Both the position numbers and the translations under genes were made by a program. This document shows positions 35,976 through 45,637 of a stretch of DNA of 64,000 nt, piece after piece. The first letter of the stretch is position 1, and each line of letters begins with the position of its first letter. The DNA is from UBA1672 sp050633285 (GTDB lineage Bacteria > Pseudomonadota > Alphaproteobacteria > Micavibrionales > Micavibrionaceae): NCBI GenBank assembly GCA_050633285.1, contig JBOEGG010000001.1, forward strand, positions 124,001 to 188,000, given 5' to 3'. The notes beneath the pieces are model-generated. The model was not told the origin of the DNA. It was given only the letters and a program-made list of their open reading frames with translations, and made no database searches.

Positions 35976-38123
35976 ATGATCGCGCTTTTAAAAATTATAA
36001 AACACAGCACACTCGCCCTTCTGGCATTTATTGCGACAAGTAGCACACTATCCTCAACGGTACACGCACAAGAGCTCTTAGATCGCTATACACAAAACCG
36101 TTTAATCGTCGAAACAAATGATTTAAAGGCCGGCGAAACGATTACAGTAGCAACCGAAATCACATTAGCACCGCACTGGCATGTCTATTGGAAAAACCCG
36201 GGTGATTCAGGACTACCAGTTCGTATCAACTGGACATTGCCTGAGGGCTTCGAAATATCTGATATAAAATGGCCTACGCCTGATAAAATTTCATATGAAA
36301 TTCTGGTAAATTACGGATACTACAACCGTGTAACTTTGCTACAGGATCTGAAAGTACCTGAAACACTACCGGCGGGCGACCTTGAAATAACCGCAAACCT
36401 TGAAATGTTGGTATGTAACGAAATTTGTATCCCTGAATCTGATACTGTTTCCACAAAAATAAAAAGCGACAATATAGATAACAATATCTACATCACTGAT
36501 GCAAAACAAAAACTACCAAAAGAAATCACAGGAAATTTTAATTATTCCGAAACGGACGGCACACTAAAACTCGCCTTAACTCCCGATCAGCAAGATTTAT
36601 TCTCTGAAGTAAATCCCAACAATATTGAATTCTTCCCTATAGAATGGGGTATCATTGATTATGTTGAGCAACCAAATGTCTCGGTTAACGGAAAAGATAT
36701 AACCCTCACACATGCCAGAAGCGATCGACAACTCTCAGAACTATCAAAATTAGAAGGTGTCCTCGTCATAACGTCCGAGAAAAAAGGACAAAATAAAGGC
36801 TTTTCAATCACCGCAACACCGAAAATTAATAAAGCTTCTATAAGCAATGATACGCCACCCACGAGAATATCCGAAGAACAAACAAACCAAACACAAGACG
36901 AAACAATGTCATGGTTCAGTGCTATCTTCCTAGCCATTATGGGCGGTCTCATCCTGAACCTAATGCCATGCGTCTTCCCCGTATTATCAATAAAAGCACT
37001 CAGCCTCGCAAAAATGCGTGATAAAGAAAAAAAACACGCACGCCAACACGGCATCGCCTACACCGTGGGTGTTATCTTAAGCTTCTTAATCATCGGTGGA
37101 ATCTTTGTCGTCTTAAAAGAAACGGGGTCTGTCATTGGCTGGGGCTTTCAACTACAAAACCCCATCATTGTTGCCGGACTTGCTTATCTCCTATTTATCA
37201 TTGGTTTAAACCTAATCGGTTTCTTTGAATTTGGTGGTAACTTCACCAATATGGGGCAAAAATTAACGCAAGGTACATCGGTTAGAAACTCCTTCTTCAC
37301 AGGCGCATTAGCAACAATTGTAGCCACACCATGCACAGCACCTTTCATGGGCGCTGCAATGGGCTATGCCGCCACACAAAGTGCATTTTTAAGTATGAGC
37401 GTTTTCACCGCGTTAGGATTCGGATTGGCATTACCCTACCTTGTTTTATCCTACATCCCCGCCTTACAAAAAATCCTCCCTAAACCGGGTGCATGGATGA
37501 ACACATTCAAACAATTTCTTGCCTTCCCGATGTTTGCATCTGCGATATGGCTTATTTGGGTTGTCAGTCAACAGGCCGGATCATACGGCGTTTTACTTGT
37601 CTTGTTAGGGATGCTCTCAATTGCATTTTGCGTATGGATATCCCACTTACACGTCAATGGCGGTAAGAAGGCTCTCACACGTACACTTCTATTCCTTTGT
37701 CTGTTCCTACCATTTTTCAGCCTATTTTACATTAAGACAACTGAAATAGACATGCAGGAAAGTTCAGCCGAATTCGAACAAGAATTCTCACCTGAAAAGC
37801 TCTCAGAACTCTTACAGGGTGACAATCCCATTTTCGTGGAAATGACCGCAGCATGGTGCATAACATGTAAAGTAAACCACGCTATTGCGATTGAAACACA
37901 AACAACAAAGAACCTGTTTAAAAATAAAAATGTAAGCTATTTAGTCGGTGACTGGACAAATCGAAATGATACGATCACCAAATATTTAAACAAACATGGA
38001 AGGAATGGCGTGCCTTTATACGTATATTATGGACCACGTAATGAAAAAACAGGAAAACGTCCACAAGCACATGTCCTGCCACAAGTTATAACCACATCAA
38101 CATTAAGCGACACAATCAAGTAA
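35976..38123 (+). CDS. DsbD/ScsB-like thiol:disulfide transmembrane reductase
   Basis: A 715-residue membrane protein moving electrons from cytoplasmic thioredoxin to periplasmic thiols. It begins with a signal peptide (ending near VHAQE), an N-terminal periplasmic domain (about residues 30-290, cysteines in MLVCNEICIPE), then eight membrane helices (about 310-590) with the two reactive cysteine motifs LMPCVFP and ATPCTAPF, and a C-terminal thioredoxin domain with WCITC (about residue 628). It resembles the ScsB branch of the DsbD family, often linked to copper or oxidative stress. It precedes an exported redoxin by 23 bp, a likely partner. Confidence 0.93.
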   Translation: MIALLKIIKHSTLALLAFIATSSTLSSTVHAQELLDRYTQNRLIVETNDLKAGETITVATEITLAPHWHVYWKNPGDSGLPVRINWTLPEGFEISDIKWPTPDKISYEILVNYGYYNRVTLLQDLKVPETLPAGDLEITANLEMLVCNEICIPESDTVSTKIKSDNIDNNIYITDAKQKLPKEITGNFNYSETDGTLKLALTPDQQDLFSEVNPNNIEFFPIEWGIIDYVEQPNVSVNGKDITLTHARSDRQLSELSKLEGVLVITSEKKGQNKGFSITATPKINKASISNDTPPTRISEEQTNQTQDETMSWFSAIFLAIMGGLILNLMPCVFPVLSIKALSLAKMRDKEKKHARQHGIAYTVGVILSFLIIGGIFVVLKETGSVIGWGFQLQNPIIVAGLAYLLFIIGLNLIGFFEFGGNFTNMGQKLTQGTSVRNSFFTGALATIVATPCTAPFMGAAMGYAATQSAFLSMSVFTALGFGLALPYLVLSYIPALQKILPKPGAWMNTFKQFLAFPMFASAIWLIWVVSQQAGSYGVLLVLLGMLSIAFCVWISHLHVNGGKKALTRTLLFLCLFLPFFSLFYIKTTEIDMQESSAEFEQEFSPEKLSELLQGDNPIFVEMTAAWCITCKVNHAIAIETQTTKNLFKNKNVSYLVGDWTNRNDTITKYLNKHGRNGVPLYVYYGPRNEKTGKRPQAHVLPQVITTSTLSDTIK

Positions 38124-38146
38124 ACATATTATAAGGAGATAATATC

Positions 38147-38770
38147 ATGATTAGGAAACTTGCTTACTTAACACTCGCCTTGGCTTTCATCCCCCTTGCA
38201 ATGGGTTTAGGCAGTTTTACTGCACAAGCATCTGTTGAAGTTGGCAAAGCTGCTCCAACATTCACGGCAACCGACATATATGGCAAAGAATTCAACCTTG
38301 CAGATCAAAAAGGTAAAATTGTAGTTTTGGAATGGACAAACCACCTCTGCCCATTCGTTAGAAAACATTACGAAACAAACAACATGCAAAACACCCAAAA
38401 AACCGCAACAGATAACGACGTTGTGTGGGTATCAATTGTATCATCCGCACCTGAAAAGCAAGGAAACGTTTCTGCCGAAGAAGCACAGGAAATTGTAAAA
38501 TCAGTAGGGGCACATGCCACAACCCGTATCCTTGATCCATCAGGTGATATCGGCCGTATGTATAACGCCAAGACAACACCACATATGTTCGTAATTTCTA
38601 CCGAAGGCACTCTTGCATATGCCGGCGCGATTGATAACAACAGAAGCCCTAATCCGGACGCCGTAAACGGTGCGAAGAACCTCGTACTCGCCGCGTTAGA
38701 AGATTTATCCGTAGGGCGCGTTGTTGAAGTACCACAAACAGCACCATATGGCTGTTCCGTGAAATACTAA
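38147..38770 (+). CDS. Exported thioredoxin-fold (redoxin) protein
   Basis: A 207-residue protein with a signal peptide (MIRKLAYLTLALAFIPL, cleavage near AQAS) and a redoxin/AhpC-like fold: VGKAAPTFTATDIYGKEF at the N-terminus and WTNHLCPFVRKHY with one conserved cysteine in the active-site helix, plus a cis-Pro region TTPHMFV. Only one N-terminal active cysteine is present, and a second Cys is near the C-terminus (YGCSVKY), so it looks peroxiredoxin-like rather than a CxxC thioredoxin. A perfect AAGGAG precedes ATG 38147. It is probably reduced by the DsbD-like protein upstream. A terminator follows. Confidence 0.88.
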   Translation: MIRKLAYLTLALAFIPLAMGLGSFTAQASVEVGKAAPTFTATDIYGKEFNLADQKGKIVVLEWTNHLCPFVRKHYETNNMQNTQKTATDNDVVWVSIVSSAPEKQGNVSAEEAQEIVKSVGAHATTRILDPSGDIGRMYNAKTTPHMFVISTEGTLAYAGAIDNNRSPNPDAVNGAKNLVLAALEDLSVGRVVEVPQTAPYGCSVKY

Positions 38771-38794
38771 GTCAATCAAACAACTTATCTTATA

Positions 38795-38822
38795 AAAAGG
38801 TCGGGAATATCCGGCCTTTTTT
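38795..38822 (+). terminator. Rho-independent terminator
   Basis: AAAAGGTCGG pairs with CCGGCCTTTT (one G-U) with a 6-base loop and ends in six T residues, just after the redoxin gene. Confidence 0.88.
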
Positions 38823-38922
38823 AATGCCTAAACGGTGATATGAAAAAGATACTTGTCAGAATCACGCATTAAACGTACTATTAATATGTTAACGCTCGTT
38901 GATTCTCCTTGGATTCCCTCAT

Positions 38923-40869
38923 ATGTCCGTAAATACAAAAATTAATTTCGAAGCTCATGTCTCACCGTTTGTTTTTGAACAATCAGAAACACCACGCTGC
39001 GCAATCACTGAAAATGGCACATTGGTTTATGCGAATGATGCATTTTATGAGTTAAGCAACCTCTCCCAGAATGACACACATAATGTTTCTGACATATTCT
39101 CATTCGCAGAGGGCTTGGTTGATAATGCACAAGATCTGCTTTCCCTCCCTACCGGTGAACATATCGTACGTGTCAAAAATCAACCAATGGCAACACAGTT
39201 TCATTTTGATTGGCTATCAACATCTGATAGCAGACGTTATCTTATTGCTTCCCTATCCGAAGAAGATAACTCATATCAGGAAAAAGGCTGGAATGATGAT
39301 CTTGATAACCTTATTTCGCAAATCCAAAATTCCGCCGCACGTATAGGCACAGGTGAAGATCACACAATTGATATAACACCAAGCGCAAATGAATGTGCAG
39401 AGCTTGTATCCATGTCGCATGATATTGTTATTGTCACGGACATAACGGGTAAAATTTTCTCCGCCAATGATACATTCCAAAGCACATTCGGCTATAGCGC
39501 ATCTGCATTACAACATACATCGTTTTTGGACATGTTCCTTGATGAAGATAAGCATACAATTAGACGTACAATGCAAAGTTTAGGACATGAGTCCGAACAT
39601 CTATCAGAACCCGTCATCGACTTTGAATCCAAAATTCTGACACACAATACACAAGAAAGATGGGTTGAGTGGCGTCAAAAATTCAAAGACGATAAAATTT
39701 ATTCTGTAGGGCGCGATATTACAGATATAAAGCGCAAACATGACGACTTACAACGCAGACAACGTCAACTCTCCGAAGCCGAAGCAATCGGTGGTATGGG
39801 ACACTGGCACTGGCTTGTCGGTGATGAACAAATCTCATGGTCTGAGGAAATTTTCCGTATATTCGGTGTAGACCAAGACCAATTCAAACCAACAATTCAA
39901 TCATTAACAGACCTTGTCCATAAACGCGACCTTGGACGAGTCGTACAGGTATTCCAACGCGCCATTATTGAACATAAAAATTATGATATGGAGTTTCGCC
40001 TTGTACGTCCGGGTGGTGACATACGTTACATTATGTGTGAAGGCCGTTGTGAAAAGAACGAAGAAGATGAAGTCATTGCACTATACGGTATTATGCAGGA
40101 CATGACAGAACGCATGCTGTATGAGCAAGAACTCCGTCAAGCCAAAGATGCTTCTGAACAAGCATACGCGGCAAAATCCCAATTCCTCGCAAATATGAGC
40201 CACGAATTACGTACACCCTTGAACGCGATTATCGGTTTCTCCGAAATGATCGAATCGCAAATGCTAGGGCCAATCTTTAATGAAAAATATTTAGAGTACG
40301 CTTCCAGTATCAAAGAAAGCGGTGAACATCTTCTCGATTTAATCAGTGATATTCTTGATATGTCTAAGATAGAGGCAGGCAAACATACACTTGATTTAGA
40401 AGAAATTAACATCAAGGACATTATAGACCGTGCAAGCCATATGATTTCAGGACGCGCACAAGAAGGCAACGTCAGTTTACGTACAACCAATATCGAAAAC
40501 AGTGATATTAATGTAATTGCAGATAGGCGCGCTTTAACACAAGTGATCTTAAACTTACTCTCAAACGCCGTAAAATTCACGCCACCACATGGCTCCGTCT
40601 GGATAGAATGCTATAAACGCGAAGACCACCTATCCTTAAAAATATGCGATACAGGAATCGGCATCCCGCCAAACAAACTTGCCTCTGTCCTAAAACCATT
40701 TGAACAAGCATCATCACACTATACACGCGATCATGAAGGAACAGGTTTGGGCTTATCCATCACAAAAGAGCTTACAGAGTTGCATGGAGGATCATTATTG
40801 ATCGATTCTACTGTAAATATTGGAACAACTGTAACTGTACGTCTACCTTACACGGCAAAAGCACAGTAA
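38923..40869 (+). CDS. PAS-domain sensor histidine kinase
   Basis: A 648-residue kinase without membrane helices, so probably cytoplasmic. Domains in order: three PAS regions (about residues 15-125, 150-275, 290-400; the third has GGMGHWHWLVGDEQISWSEE and a PAC tail), a HisKA dimerisation helix with the phospho-acceptor MSHELRTPLN, and an HATPase domain with NLLSNAVKFTPPHGS, DTGIGIPP and GTGLGLSI. There is no receiver domain and no response regulator gene next to it, so it is an orphan. The ligand or redox signal is unknown. ATG 38923 is chosen over an upstream TTG at 38899. Confidence 0.93.
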   Translation: MSVNTKINFEAHVSPFVFEQSETPRCAITENGTLVYANDAFYELSNLSQNDTHNVSDIFSFAEGLVDNAQDLLSLPTGEHIVRVKNQPMATQFHFDWLSTSDSRRYLIASLSEEDNSYQEKGWNDDLDNLISQIQNSAARIGTGEDHTIDITPSANECAELVSMSHDIVIVTDITGKIFSANDTFQSTFGYSASALQHTSFLDMFLDEDKHTIRRTMQSLGHESEHLSEPVIDFESKILTHNTQERWVEWRQKFKDDKIYSVGRDITDIKRKHDDLQRRQRQLSEAEAIGGMGHWHWLVGDEQISWSEEIFRIFGVDQDQFKPTIQSLTDLVHKRDLGRVVQVFQRAIIEHKNYDMEFRLVRPGGDIRYIMCEGRCEKNEEDEVIALYGIMQDMTERMLYEQELRQAKDASEQAYAAKSQFLANMSHELRTPLNAIIGFSEMIESQMLGPIFNEKYLEYASSIKESGEHLLDLISDILDMSKIEAGKHTLDLEEINIKDIIDRASHMISGRAQEGNVSLRTTNIENSDINVIADRRALTQVILNLLSNAVKFTPPHGSVWIECYKREDHLSLKICDTGIGIPPNKLASVLKPFEQASSHYTRDHEGTGLGLSITKELTELHGGSLLIDSTVNIGTTVTVRLPYTAKAQ

Positions 40870-40870
40870 A

Positions 40871-41782
40871 TCACACATGATGATGGAAGTACGCTTCCTC
40901 ATCTTGCTCTACCAGACAAGCATTCAAACCATCTTTGAAATTTTTGTGCTTCAACGTAATACCAAGCTCAGACTTGATTTTATCATTGCGTACGCGTTTA
41001 TTATCTGCATAAAAACTACGTGTAATCGGGGCAAGATCAACTTCATCAAAGGGAATAAGAGGCGGAGATTCAATCCCAAGCAACTGACACGCATAATCAA
41101 TGACTTCATGGCTTGGCGCGGGGTAATCATCGCAAATATTATAGATTTCTTGCGGCTGAGGAGAAGCCATAGAAGCCTGTAAAATCTGTACAATATCTTC
41201 AACATGAATACGGCTAAACGCATGCCCTTCCTTATGAATACGGCGCGCCACACCTGAGCGAATAGAATCCAGCGCACTGCGTCCCGGGCCATAAATACCT
41301 GCAAGGCGAAAAATATGTACAGGCAAACCATGATGCTTTGCCAAAGACATCCACTGCTCTTCTGCTTTTAAACGACGTGATCCACGCTTGGTCGTCGGGC
41401 GAGCCTCCGATGTCTCATCAACCCATTTTCCACCACGATCACCATAAGGGCCGGTAGTAGAAAGATACCCAACCCATTCAAGTTTGGGTAAATTCAAAAC
41501 ATCATGTGCATGAATATTATATGTCGGATCGCCTTCATCTGTAGGCGGTGTTGAAATCAAAATATGCGTAACATCACGCATCATATAAATTGGATCCGGT
41601 AAAGGCATATCAAAATCAAATAAAGACGCACGCACACCACGCGCACGAAGCTCTTTCTTACGATCAGAATCCCGCGTTGTACCGGACACAGCCCAACCAC
41701 CACGCTGCATAAGGCTACGCCCTAAATGCTCGCAGCTATAACCATACCCAAAACAAAAAAGATGTTTATCACTCTGTTCCAA
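40871..41782 (-). CDS. NAD-dependent epimerase-like protein (YeeZ type)
   Basis: A 303-residue atypical extended SDR. The N-terminus LFCFGYGYSCEHLGRSLMQ has a GxGxxxxxL-type cofactor loop, followed by SGTTRDSDRKKELRARGV, ILISTPPTDEGDPTY and STTGPYGDRGG. These match the YeeZ/NAD(P)-binding epimerase group of unknown function. The usual catalytic Tyr-x3-Lys is not obvious (SRRLKAEEQW is at that position), so classical epimerase chemistry is doubtful. There is no suitable ATG; I chose TTG 41782, six bases after AAAGGTGGG. Confidence 0.78.
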   Translation of the reverse strand: MEQSDKHLFCFGYGYSCEHLGRSLMQRGGWAVSGTTRDSDRKKELRARGVRASLFDFDMPLPDPIYMMRDVTHILISTPPTDEGDPTYNIHAHDVLNLPKLEWVGYLSTTGPYGDRGGKWVDETSEARPTTKRGSRRLKAEEQWMSLAKHHGLPVHIFRLAGIYGPGRSALDSIRSGVARRIHKEGHAFSRIHVEDIVQILQASMASPQPQEIYNICDDYPAPSHEVIDYACQLLGIESPPLIPFDEVDLAPITRSFYADNKRVRNDKIKSELGITLKHKNFKDGLNACLVEQDEEAYFHHHV

Positions 41783-41812
41783 TGTTAACCCACCTTTATT
41801 ATTCAATTATTT

Positions 41813-42478
41813 TTATGATGCATTGCGGACATAATATGCAGGTTCAAAATCAGGCACACGCTCATCCAACAAGCTTTCAAAGCTTGTACGCGCTGTTACC
41901 TTCTCATACCACGCCCTAGCCGCCTGATGCTCTTCCCACGGGACATCTCCGACATAATCAACAGCAGAAAGATGAGACGCCGCAGAAATATCAGCCAATG
42001 AGAAACTATCCCCCGCCAACCATGTACGTCTTTCAGTTAAAAAACCAATATAATCAAGATGGTAATGAATATTTGCACGCCCCGCACGGATCGTCGGCCC
42101 ATGCGGATCACCCAAATTCAAAACTGATTTCATCAACTTTTCACTGACAAGATTCTCAGTTACTTCCTGATTAAATTTCCTATCGAACCAATTAATCAAA
42201 CGGCGCGTTTCTGCACGTTGCACAGGATCATGCCCTAATAAATTCACCTCAGGGTAAACTTCTTCAAGATACTCACAAATCACCTGAGAATTAGAGAGTG
42301 TCGTACCATCCTGCTCAACCAATACCGGTAAATCTCCGGCAGGGTTCATTGCCAAAAACTCAATACGGCGTTCCCATATTTTTTCAATTTGCAGTTCAAA
42401 CGGCAGCTTCTTCTCCGCCAAAGTAATACGCACTTTGCGGGAAAAAGGATGTAGCCAAAAGTGAAATAAAATTCTCAT
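41813..42478 (-). CDS. Glutathione S-transferase family protein
   Basis: A 221-residue GST. The thioredoxin-like N-domain begins MRILFHFWLHPFSRKVRITL with a Ser at the usual catalytic place, contains NPAGDLPVL (cis-Pro) and SNSQVICEYLEE (glutathione gamma-Glu binding), and the helical C-domain contains TWLAGDSFSLADI. It resembles the bacterial beta/theta-like GSTs of alphaproteobacteria; substrate unknown. ATG 42478 is used; a GTG at 42484 adds two residues. It shares strand with the epimerase-like gene 30 bp downstream. Confidence 0.88.
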   Translation of the reverse strand: MRILFHFWLHPFSRKVRITLAEKKLPFELQIEKIWERRIEFLAMNPAGDLPVLVEQDGTTLSNSQVICEYLEEVYPEVNLLGHDPVQRAETRRLINWFDRKFNQEVTENLVSEKLMKSVLNLGDPHGPTIRAGRANIHYHLDYIGFLTERRTWLAGDSFSLADISAASHLSAVDYVGDVPWEEHQAARAWYEKVTARTSFESLLDERVPDFEPAYYVRNAS

Positions 42479-42555
42479 AATCACAGTCTAGCGCAGACTA
42501 GAAAATATTCAATCGAAACACATAAAATTTATGAAAAAAGAAGGCTCAATATACC

Positions 42556-43803
42556 CTATTTTGTAACCGCAGACACAATAATAGAAACCTTTATATCACC
42601 ACCAATAGCATCCGTGCTGGCCCATGTCCCTTGTCCTACACCATATTCCAAACGATTAAGCGTAAGGTCCGCACTCATATGTGCCTTACTCTTACCACCC
42701 TCTTCTATAGCGATTTCCAATTCAAATGGTACGTCTACAGGTAAACGAATCCCCCGTAATTCCAAATATCCCTTCGCAATATAAGACGAATCACCTGACT
42801 TTTCGAATTTACTGGCCGAATAAATCGCCTTTGGATATGTCGACGCATCAAACCATTCAGCAGAAACGGCCTGCTCATCTCGATCACCACTCCCTGTTTG
42901 GATAGAGGCAATATCAATTGCGATGTTCACATTTGATTCTTCAAGGTTATCAGGGTCAAAATATATCTCACCGGAAAAATTCGGAAAATCGCCGGAAAAA
43001 TCCTGACCATATTGTGTTGCCGTAAACCCAATAGAGCTATCTTCCTTTAAAATAGACCACTGCAACACATCAGAGACACGAGCCGTACTATCCGCGTCCC
43101 CCTGTACGTGTATAACATCAGGAGATTTTATATTCTCAACGCTATCAACCGCAAAATAAGACGCATAATGTTTATTCACATACTGCCCACCCAAAAACAG
43201 GGTACTTAAATACAAAATACTAAATAGCCCAACAATACATAGGATTTCACCAATATGTGCCGACATCCTAACCATGCGGCACAGAGTCGTGTCCTTATCT
43301 ACAAAATGATGTTTCAACGCCCCCAAAACATGCATACCAATTACACAAATTAATGCGTACGAAGAAAACTCATGAACCTGACGCGATAATTTAAAAATTT
43401 CTTCATTCTTCTCTATGATATCAGGCACAGCTATACCAAAAAAAGAAATCGGAAAATCACCTGCAGACGACATCACCCAACCTGAGAAAGGCATAAGAAA
43501 TAAAGAAACATACAAAACTACATGCGCGACCTTCGCCGCAAATTTTTCCCATGTAGCATGACTATCAAGATGCGATGGTTTACGAATAATCAGCCATGAA
43601 AAAACACGTACAAAGGCCAAGATAAGTACAATCAGGCCAAAAGATTTATGCAGCCCGTATAAAGTGAGTTTAGTTTCACTAAACTCCATAAGAGTCATAT
43701 AAAAACCAACAGGCAACAGCCCTAAAATAATAAGGGCTGTTATCCAATGTATAAGCTTAGAAAAGCCATGATACGATTCCATATCTGTTTTCGTCGATGT
43801 CAT
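42556..43803 (-). CDS. Cytochrome b561-YceI fusion protein
   Basis: A 415-residue fusion. Residues about 10-190 form a cytochrome b561-type four-helix membrane domain with His candidates for two b hemes (FSKLIHWITALIILG, GLHKSFG, KVAHVVLYVSLF, GMHVLGALKHHF). A further membrane helix (about 190-210) leads to a periplasmic YceI domain (about 225-415), whose lipocalin-like beta barrel binds polyisoprenoids such as ubiquinone in YceI homologues. Fusing a quinone-binding barrel to a membrane b-heme protein suggests electron transfer involving a periplasmic isoprenoid quinone; this is inference. A second YceI is encoded immediately upstream. Confidence 0.88.
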   Translation of the reverse strand: MTSTKTDMESYHGFSKLIHWITALIILGLLPVGFYMTLMEFSETKLTLYGLHKSFGLIVLILAFVRVFSWLIIRKPSHLDSHATWEKFAAKVAHVVLYVSLFLMPFSGWVMSSAGDFPISFFGIAVPDIIEKNEEIFKLSRQVHEFSSYALICVIGMHVLGALKHHFVDKDTTLCRMVRMSAHIGEILCIVGLFSILYLSTLFLGGQYVNKHYASYFAVDSVENIKSPDVIHVQGDADSTARVSDVLQWSILKEDSSIGFTATQYGQDFSGDFPNFSGEIYFDPDNLEESNVNIAIDIASIQTGSGDRDEQAVSAEWFDASTYPKAIYSASKFEKSGDSSYIAKGYLELRGIRLPVDVPFELEIAIEEGGKSKAHMSADLTLNRLEYGVGQGTWASTDAIGGDIKVSIIVSAVTK

Positions 43804-43826
43804 AGCTCTTCCTTCCTTTATTTATA

Positions 43827-44477
43827 TTATTCCGCCGCTTCTACAGCTGCTGCTTCCTTACGCATGCCTTCAACTTCGATGCGGATTTCCACATCATCAG
43901 CAATAACCGGCAAACCATAATTCATACCATATTCAGAACGCTTAACTTTTGCTGTCGCAGAAAACCCACTGACATATTTCTTACTAAATGGGTGTATGTC
44001 CGATTTATTGTACGTCACATTCAACGTAGCAGGCTTTGTAACACCAAGGATCGTCAAATCACCTATAATATCAGCAGTTTTTTCGCCTGTAACTTTAATC
44101 ATCGTACTTTTAAATGTCATAGCAGGAAATTTCTCAACATCGAAGAAATCCTTATTCTTCATATGATCGTCCCATGCTTTGTCATCCATATCGATGCTAG
44201 CCGTTTGAATTGTAACCTCAACAGAAGAATTCTCAGGATGTTCACGGTCAAAAACAAAATGACCATCATAATCATGAAACTCGCCTTGAGAATTTGAGAA
44301 ACCAATATGATTCACAAAAAACAAAACTTGTGTATGAACTTTATCAAATTCATATTCCTCAACTGTCTGCGCAGCAGCAGCTTCAACCTTTGCCGGAACT
44401 GGACTCTCTGCAAAAACAGCCGTATTAGCAGTCAATGCAAATGCGCACAGACCTGCCGACAACATTAATTTTCTCAA
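43827..44477 (-). CDS. YceI family periplasmic protein
   Basis: A 216-residue exported protein: signal peptide (LMLSAGLCAFALTAN, cleavage near VFAES), then a YceI barrel with YEFDKVHTQVLFFVNHIGFS, DREHPENSSVEVTIQTASID, MTFKSTMIKVTG and GLPVIADDVEIRIEVEG. The family binds isoprenoid chains and is implicated in envelope stress. I chose TTG 44477 because AGGAG lies seven bases before it; the nearest ATG (44465) is 19 bases from that site, and an upstream start at 44537 has no support. It sits 23 bp from the fusion gene and is probably co-transcribed with it. Confidence 0.86.
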   Translation of the reverse strand: MRKLMLSAGLCAFALTANTAVFAESPVPAKVEAAAAQTVEEYEFDKVHTQVLFFVNHIGFSNSQGEFHDYDGHFVFDREHPENSSVEVTIQTASIDMDDKAWDDHMKNKDFFDVEKFPAMTFKSTMIKVTGEKTADIIGDLTILGVTKPATLNVTYNKSDIHPFSKKYVSGFSATAKVKRSEYGMNYGLPVIADDVEIRIEVEGMRKEAAAVEAAE

Positions 44478-44549
44478 TGTATTTCTCCTCGAATGAAATA
44501 AAATAATATGGCGCGAAGTGTAACAGATCACTTGCACTACACAAGTCTT

Positions 44550-44753
44550 TTATAAAAAGAAACGCTCATACATTAAAACACCGGCATAAGCACACAAGCC
44601 TGCCACCACCCAGTTAAGGGTCCCATATTTCCATTTGAAATACGGGTCATTCAACAAATCTTCTACTTTCACACCGCGCAACATAAAAAACAGCAGCATT
44701 TGCCCCAGAAAAAAACCACTAATAAAACCAATAAAACCAGCAACGTAAATCAT
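44550..44753 (-). CDS. Small hypothetical membrane protein (67 aa)
   Basis: A 67-residue protein with two membrane helices (residues about 3-25 and 45-63) joined by a charged loop (GVKVEDLLNDPYFKWK). It has a GGGG at -10 and lies divergently to uppP with a 29-bp gap. No family recognised. It could be co-transcribed with the YceI genes downstream, but a 72-bp gap separates them. Confidence 0.6.
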   Translation of the reverse strand: MIYVAGFIGFISGFFLGQMLLFFMLRGVKVEDLLNDPYFKWKYGTLNWVVAGLCAYAGVLMYERFFL

Positions 44754-44782
44754 TGTCTTTTTCCCCTATTTAGAGTAGCTCT

Positions 44783-45637
44783 ATGATATTGCACTTTTCA
44801 AAGATGATAAGCATGATCTTATACCACATCATTTTACTAGCGATTATACAAGGAATAACGGAATTTCTACCCGTTAGTTCCAGTGGACATTTAGGGCTAT
44901 TCCATTGCTTCATAGATCACTGTGACCACTGGGATACAAAAAACCTCACAATGGATATCGCAGTACATGTTGGTACTTTACTCTCTGTATTAACATATTT
45001 TTGGCGTGATGTGATCAAAATGGCATGTGGTGTAAAAGACATCGGTACGGGCCATGCAAAATCAGATAATGCAAAACTACTATACTTTATTATCATCAGT
45101 TCAATCCCCGTCATTATCGCAGGATTTATATTAAATATTCTTGAACCCGATTGGTTAAAAACACTGCACGTTATCGCATGGGCAACCATTTTGTTCGGTA
45201 TTCTCTTATGGTGGGCAGACAAAAAAGCACAAACCACACGTAAAATAGACAGTTTAACCGCCAAAGATGCGCTCTTCATCGGGCTCGCCCAAATGCTCGC
45301 ACTTATACCAGGGACAAGTCGTTCCGGCATTACAATGACTGCTGCACGTTTTCTAGGCTATAGCCGAAGTGAAAGCGCACATTACTCACTTCTGCTTGCG
45401 ATTATCGCAATCAGTGGTGCCGGTACATTAATCGGTATAGACCTTCTTAAAGGCGAAGACGTACAGCTTGGTACAGATGTACTCATCGCCGTAATATTAT
45501 CCTTTATTTCAGGTTGGTTAGCCATTAGCGCAATGATGAAATTTTTAGAGAAATGCACCTTCACGATATTTGCGATATACCGAATTATATTAGGCAGCGC
45601 ACTATTAGCATTACTTTACACAGGAATGATCGGCTGA
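44783..45637 (+). CDS. uppP: Undecaprenyl-diphosphatase UppP/BacA
   Basis: A 284-residue integral membrane phosphatase recycling undecaprenyl diphosphate for peptidoglycan synthesis. Both signature motifs are intact: QGITEFLPVSSSGHLG and PGTSRSGITMTAARFLGYSR. About eight membrane helices. Typical family members start nearer to MILYHIILLAI, so ATG 44813 (giving 274 residues) is an alternative start. The 3' end overlaps rsmD by 22 bp on the other strand. Confidence 0.95.
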   Translation: MILHFSKMISMILYHIILLAIIQGITEFLPVSSSGHLGLFHCFIDHCDHWDTKNLTMDIAVHVGTLLSVLTYFWRDVIKMACGVKDIGTGHAKSDNAKLLYFIIISSIPVIIAGFILNILEPDWLKTLHVIAWATILFGILLWWADKKAQTTRKIDSLTAKDALFIGLAQMLALIPGTSRSGITMTAARFLGYSRSESAHYSLLLAIIAISGAGTLIGIDLLKGEDVQLGTDVLIAVILSFISGWLAISAMMKFLEKCTFTIFAIYRIILGSALLALLYTGMIG

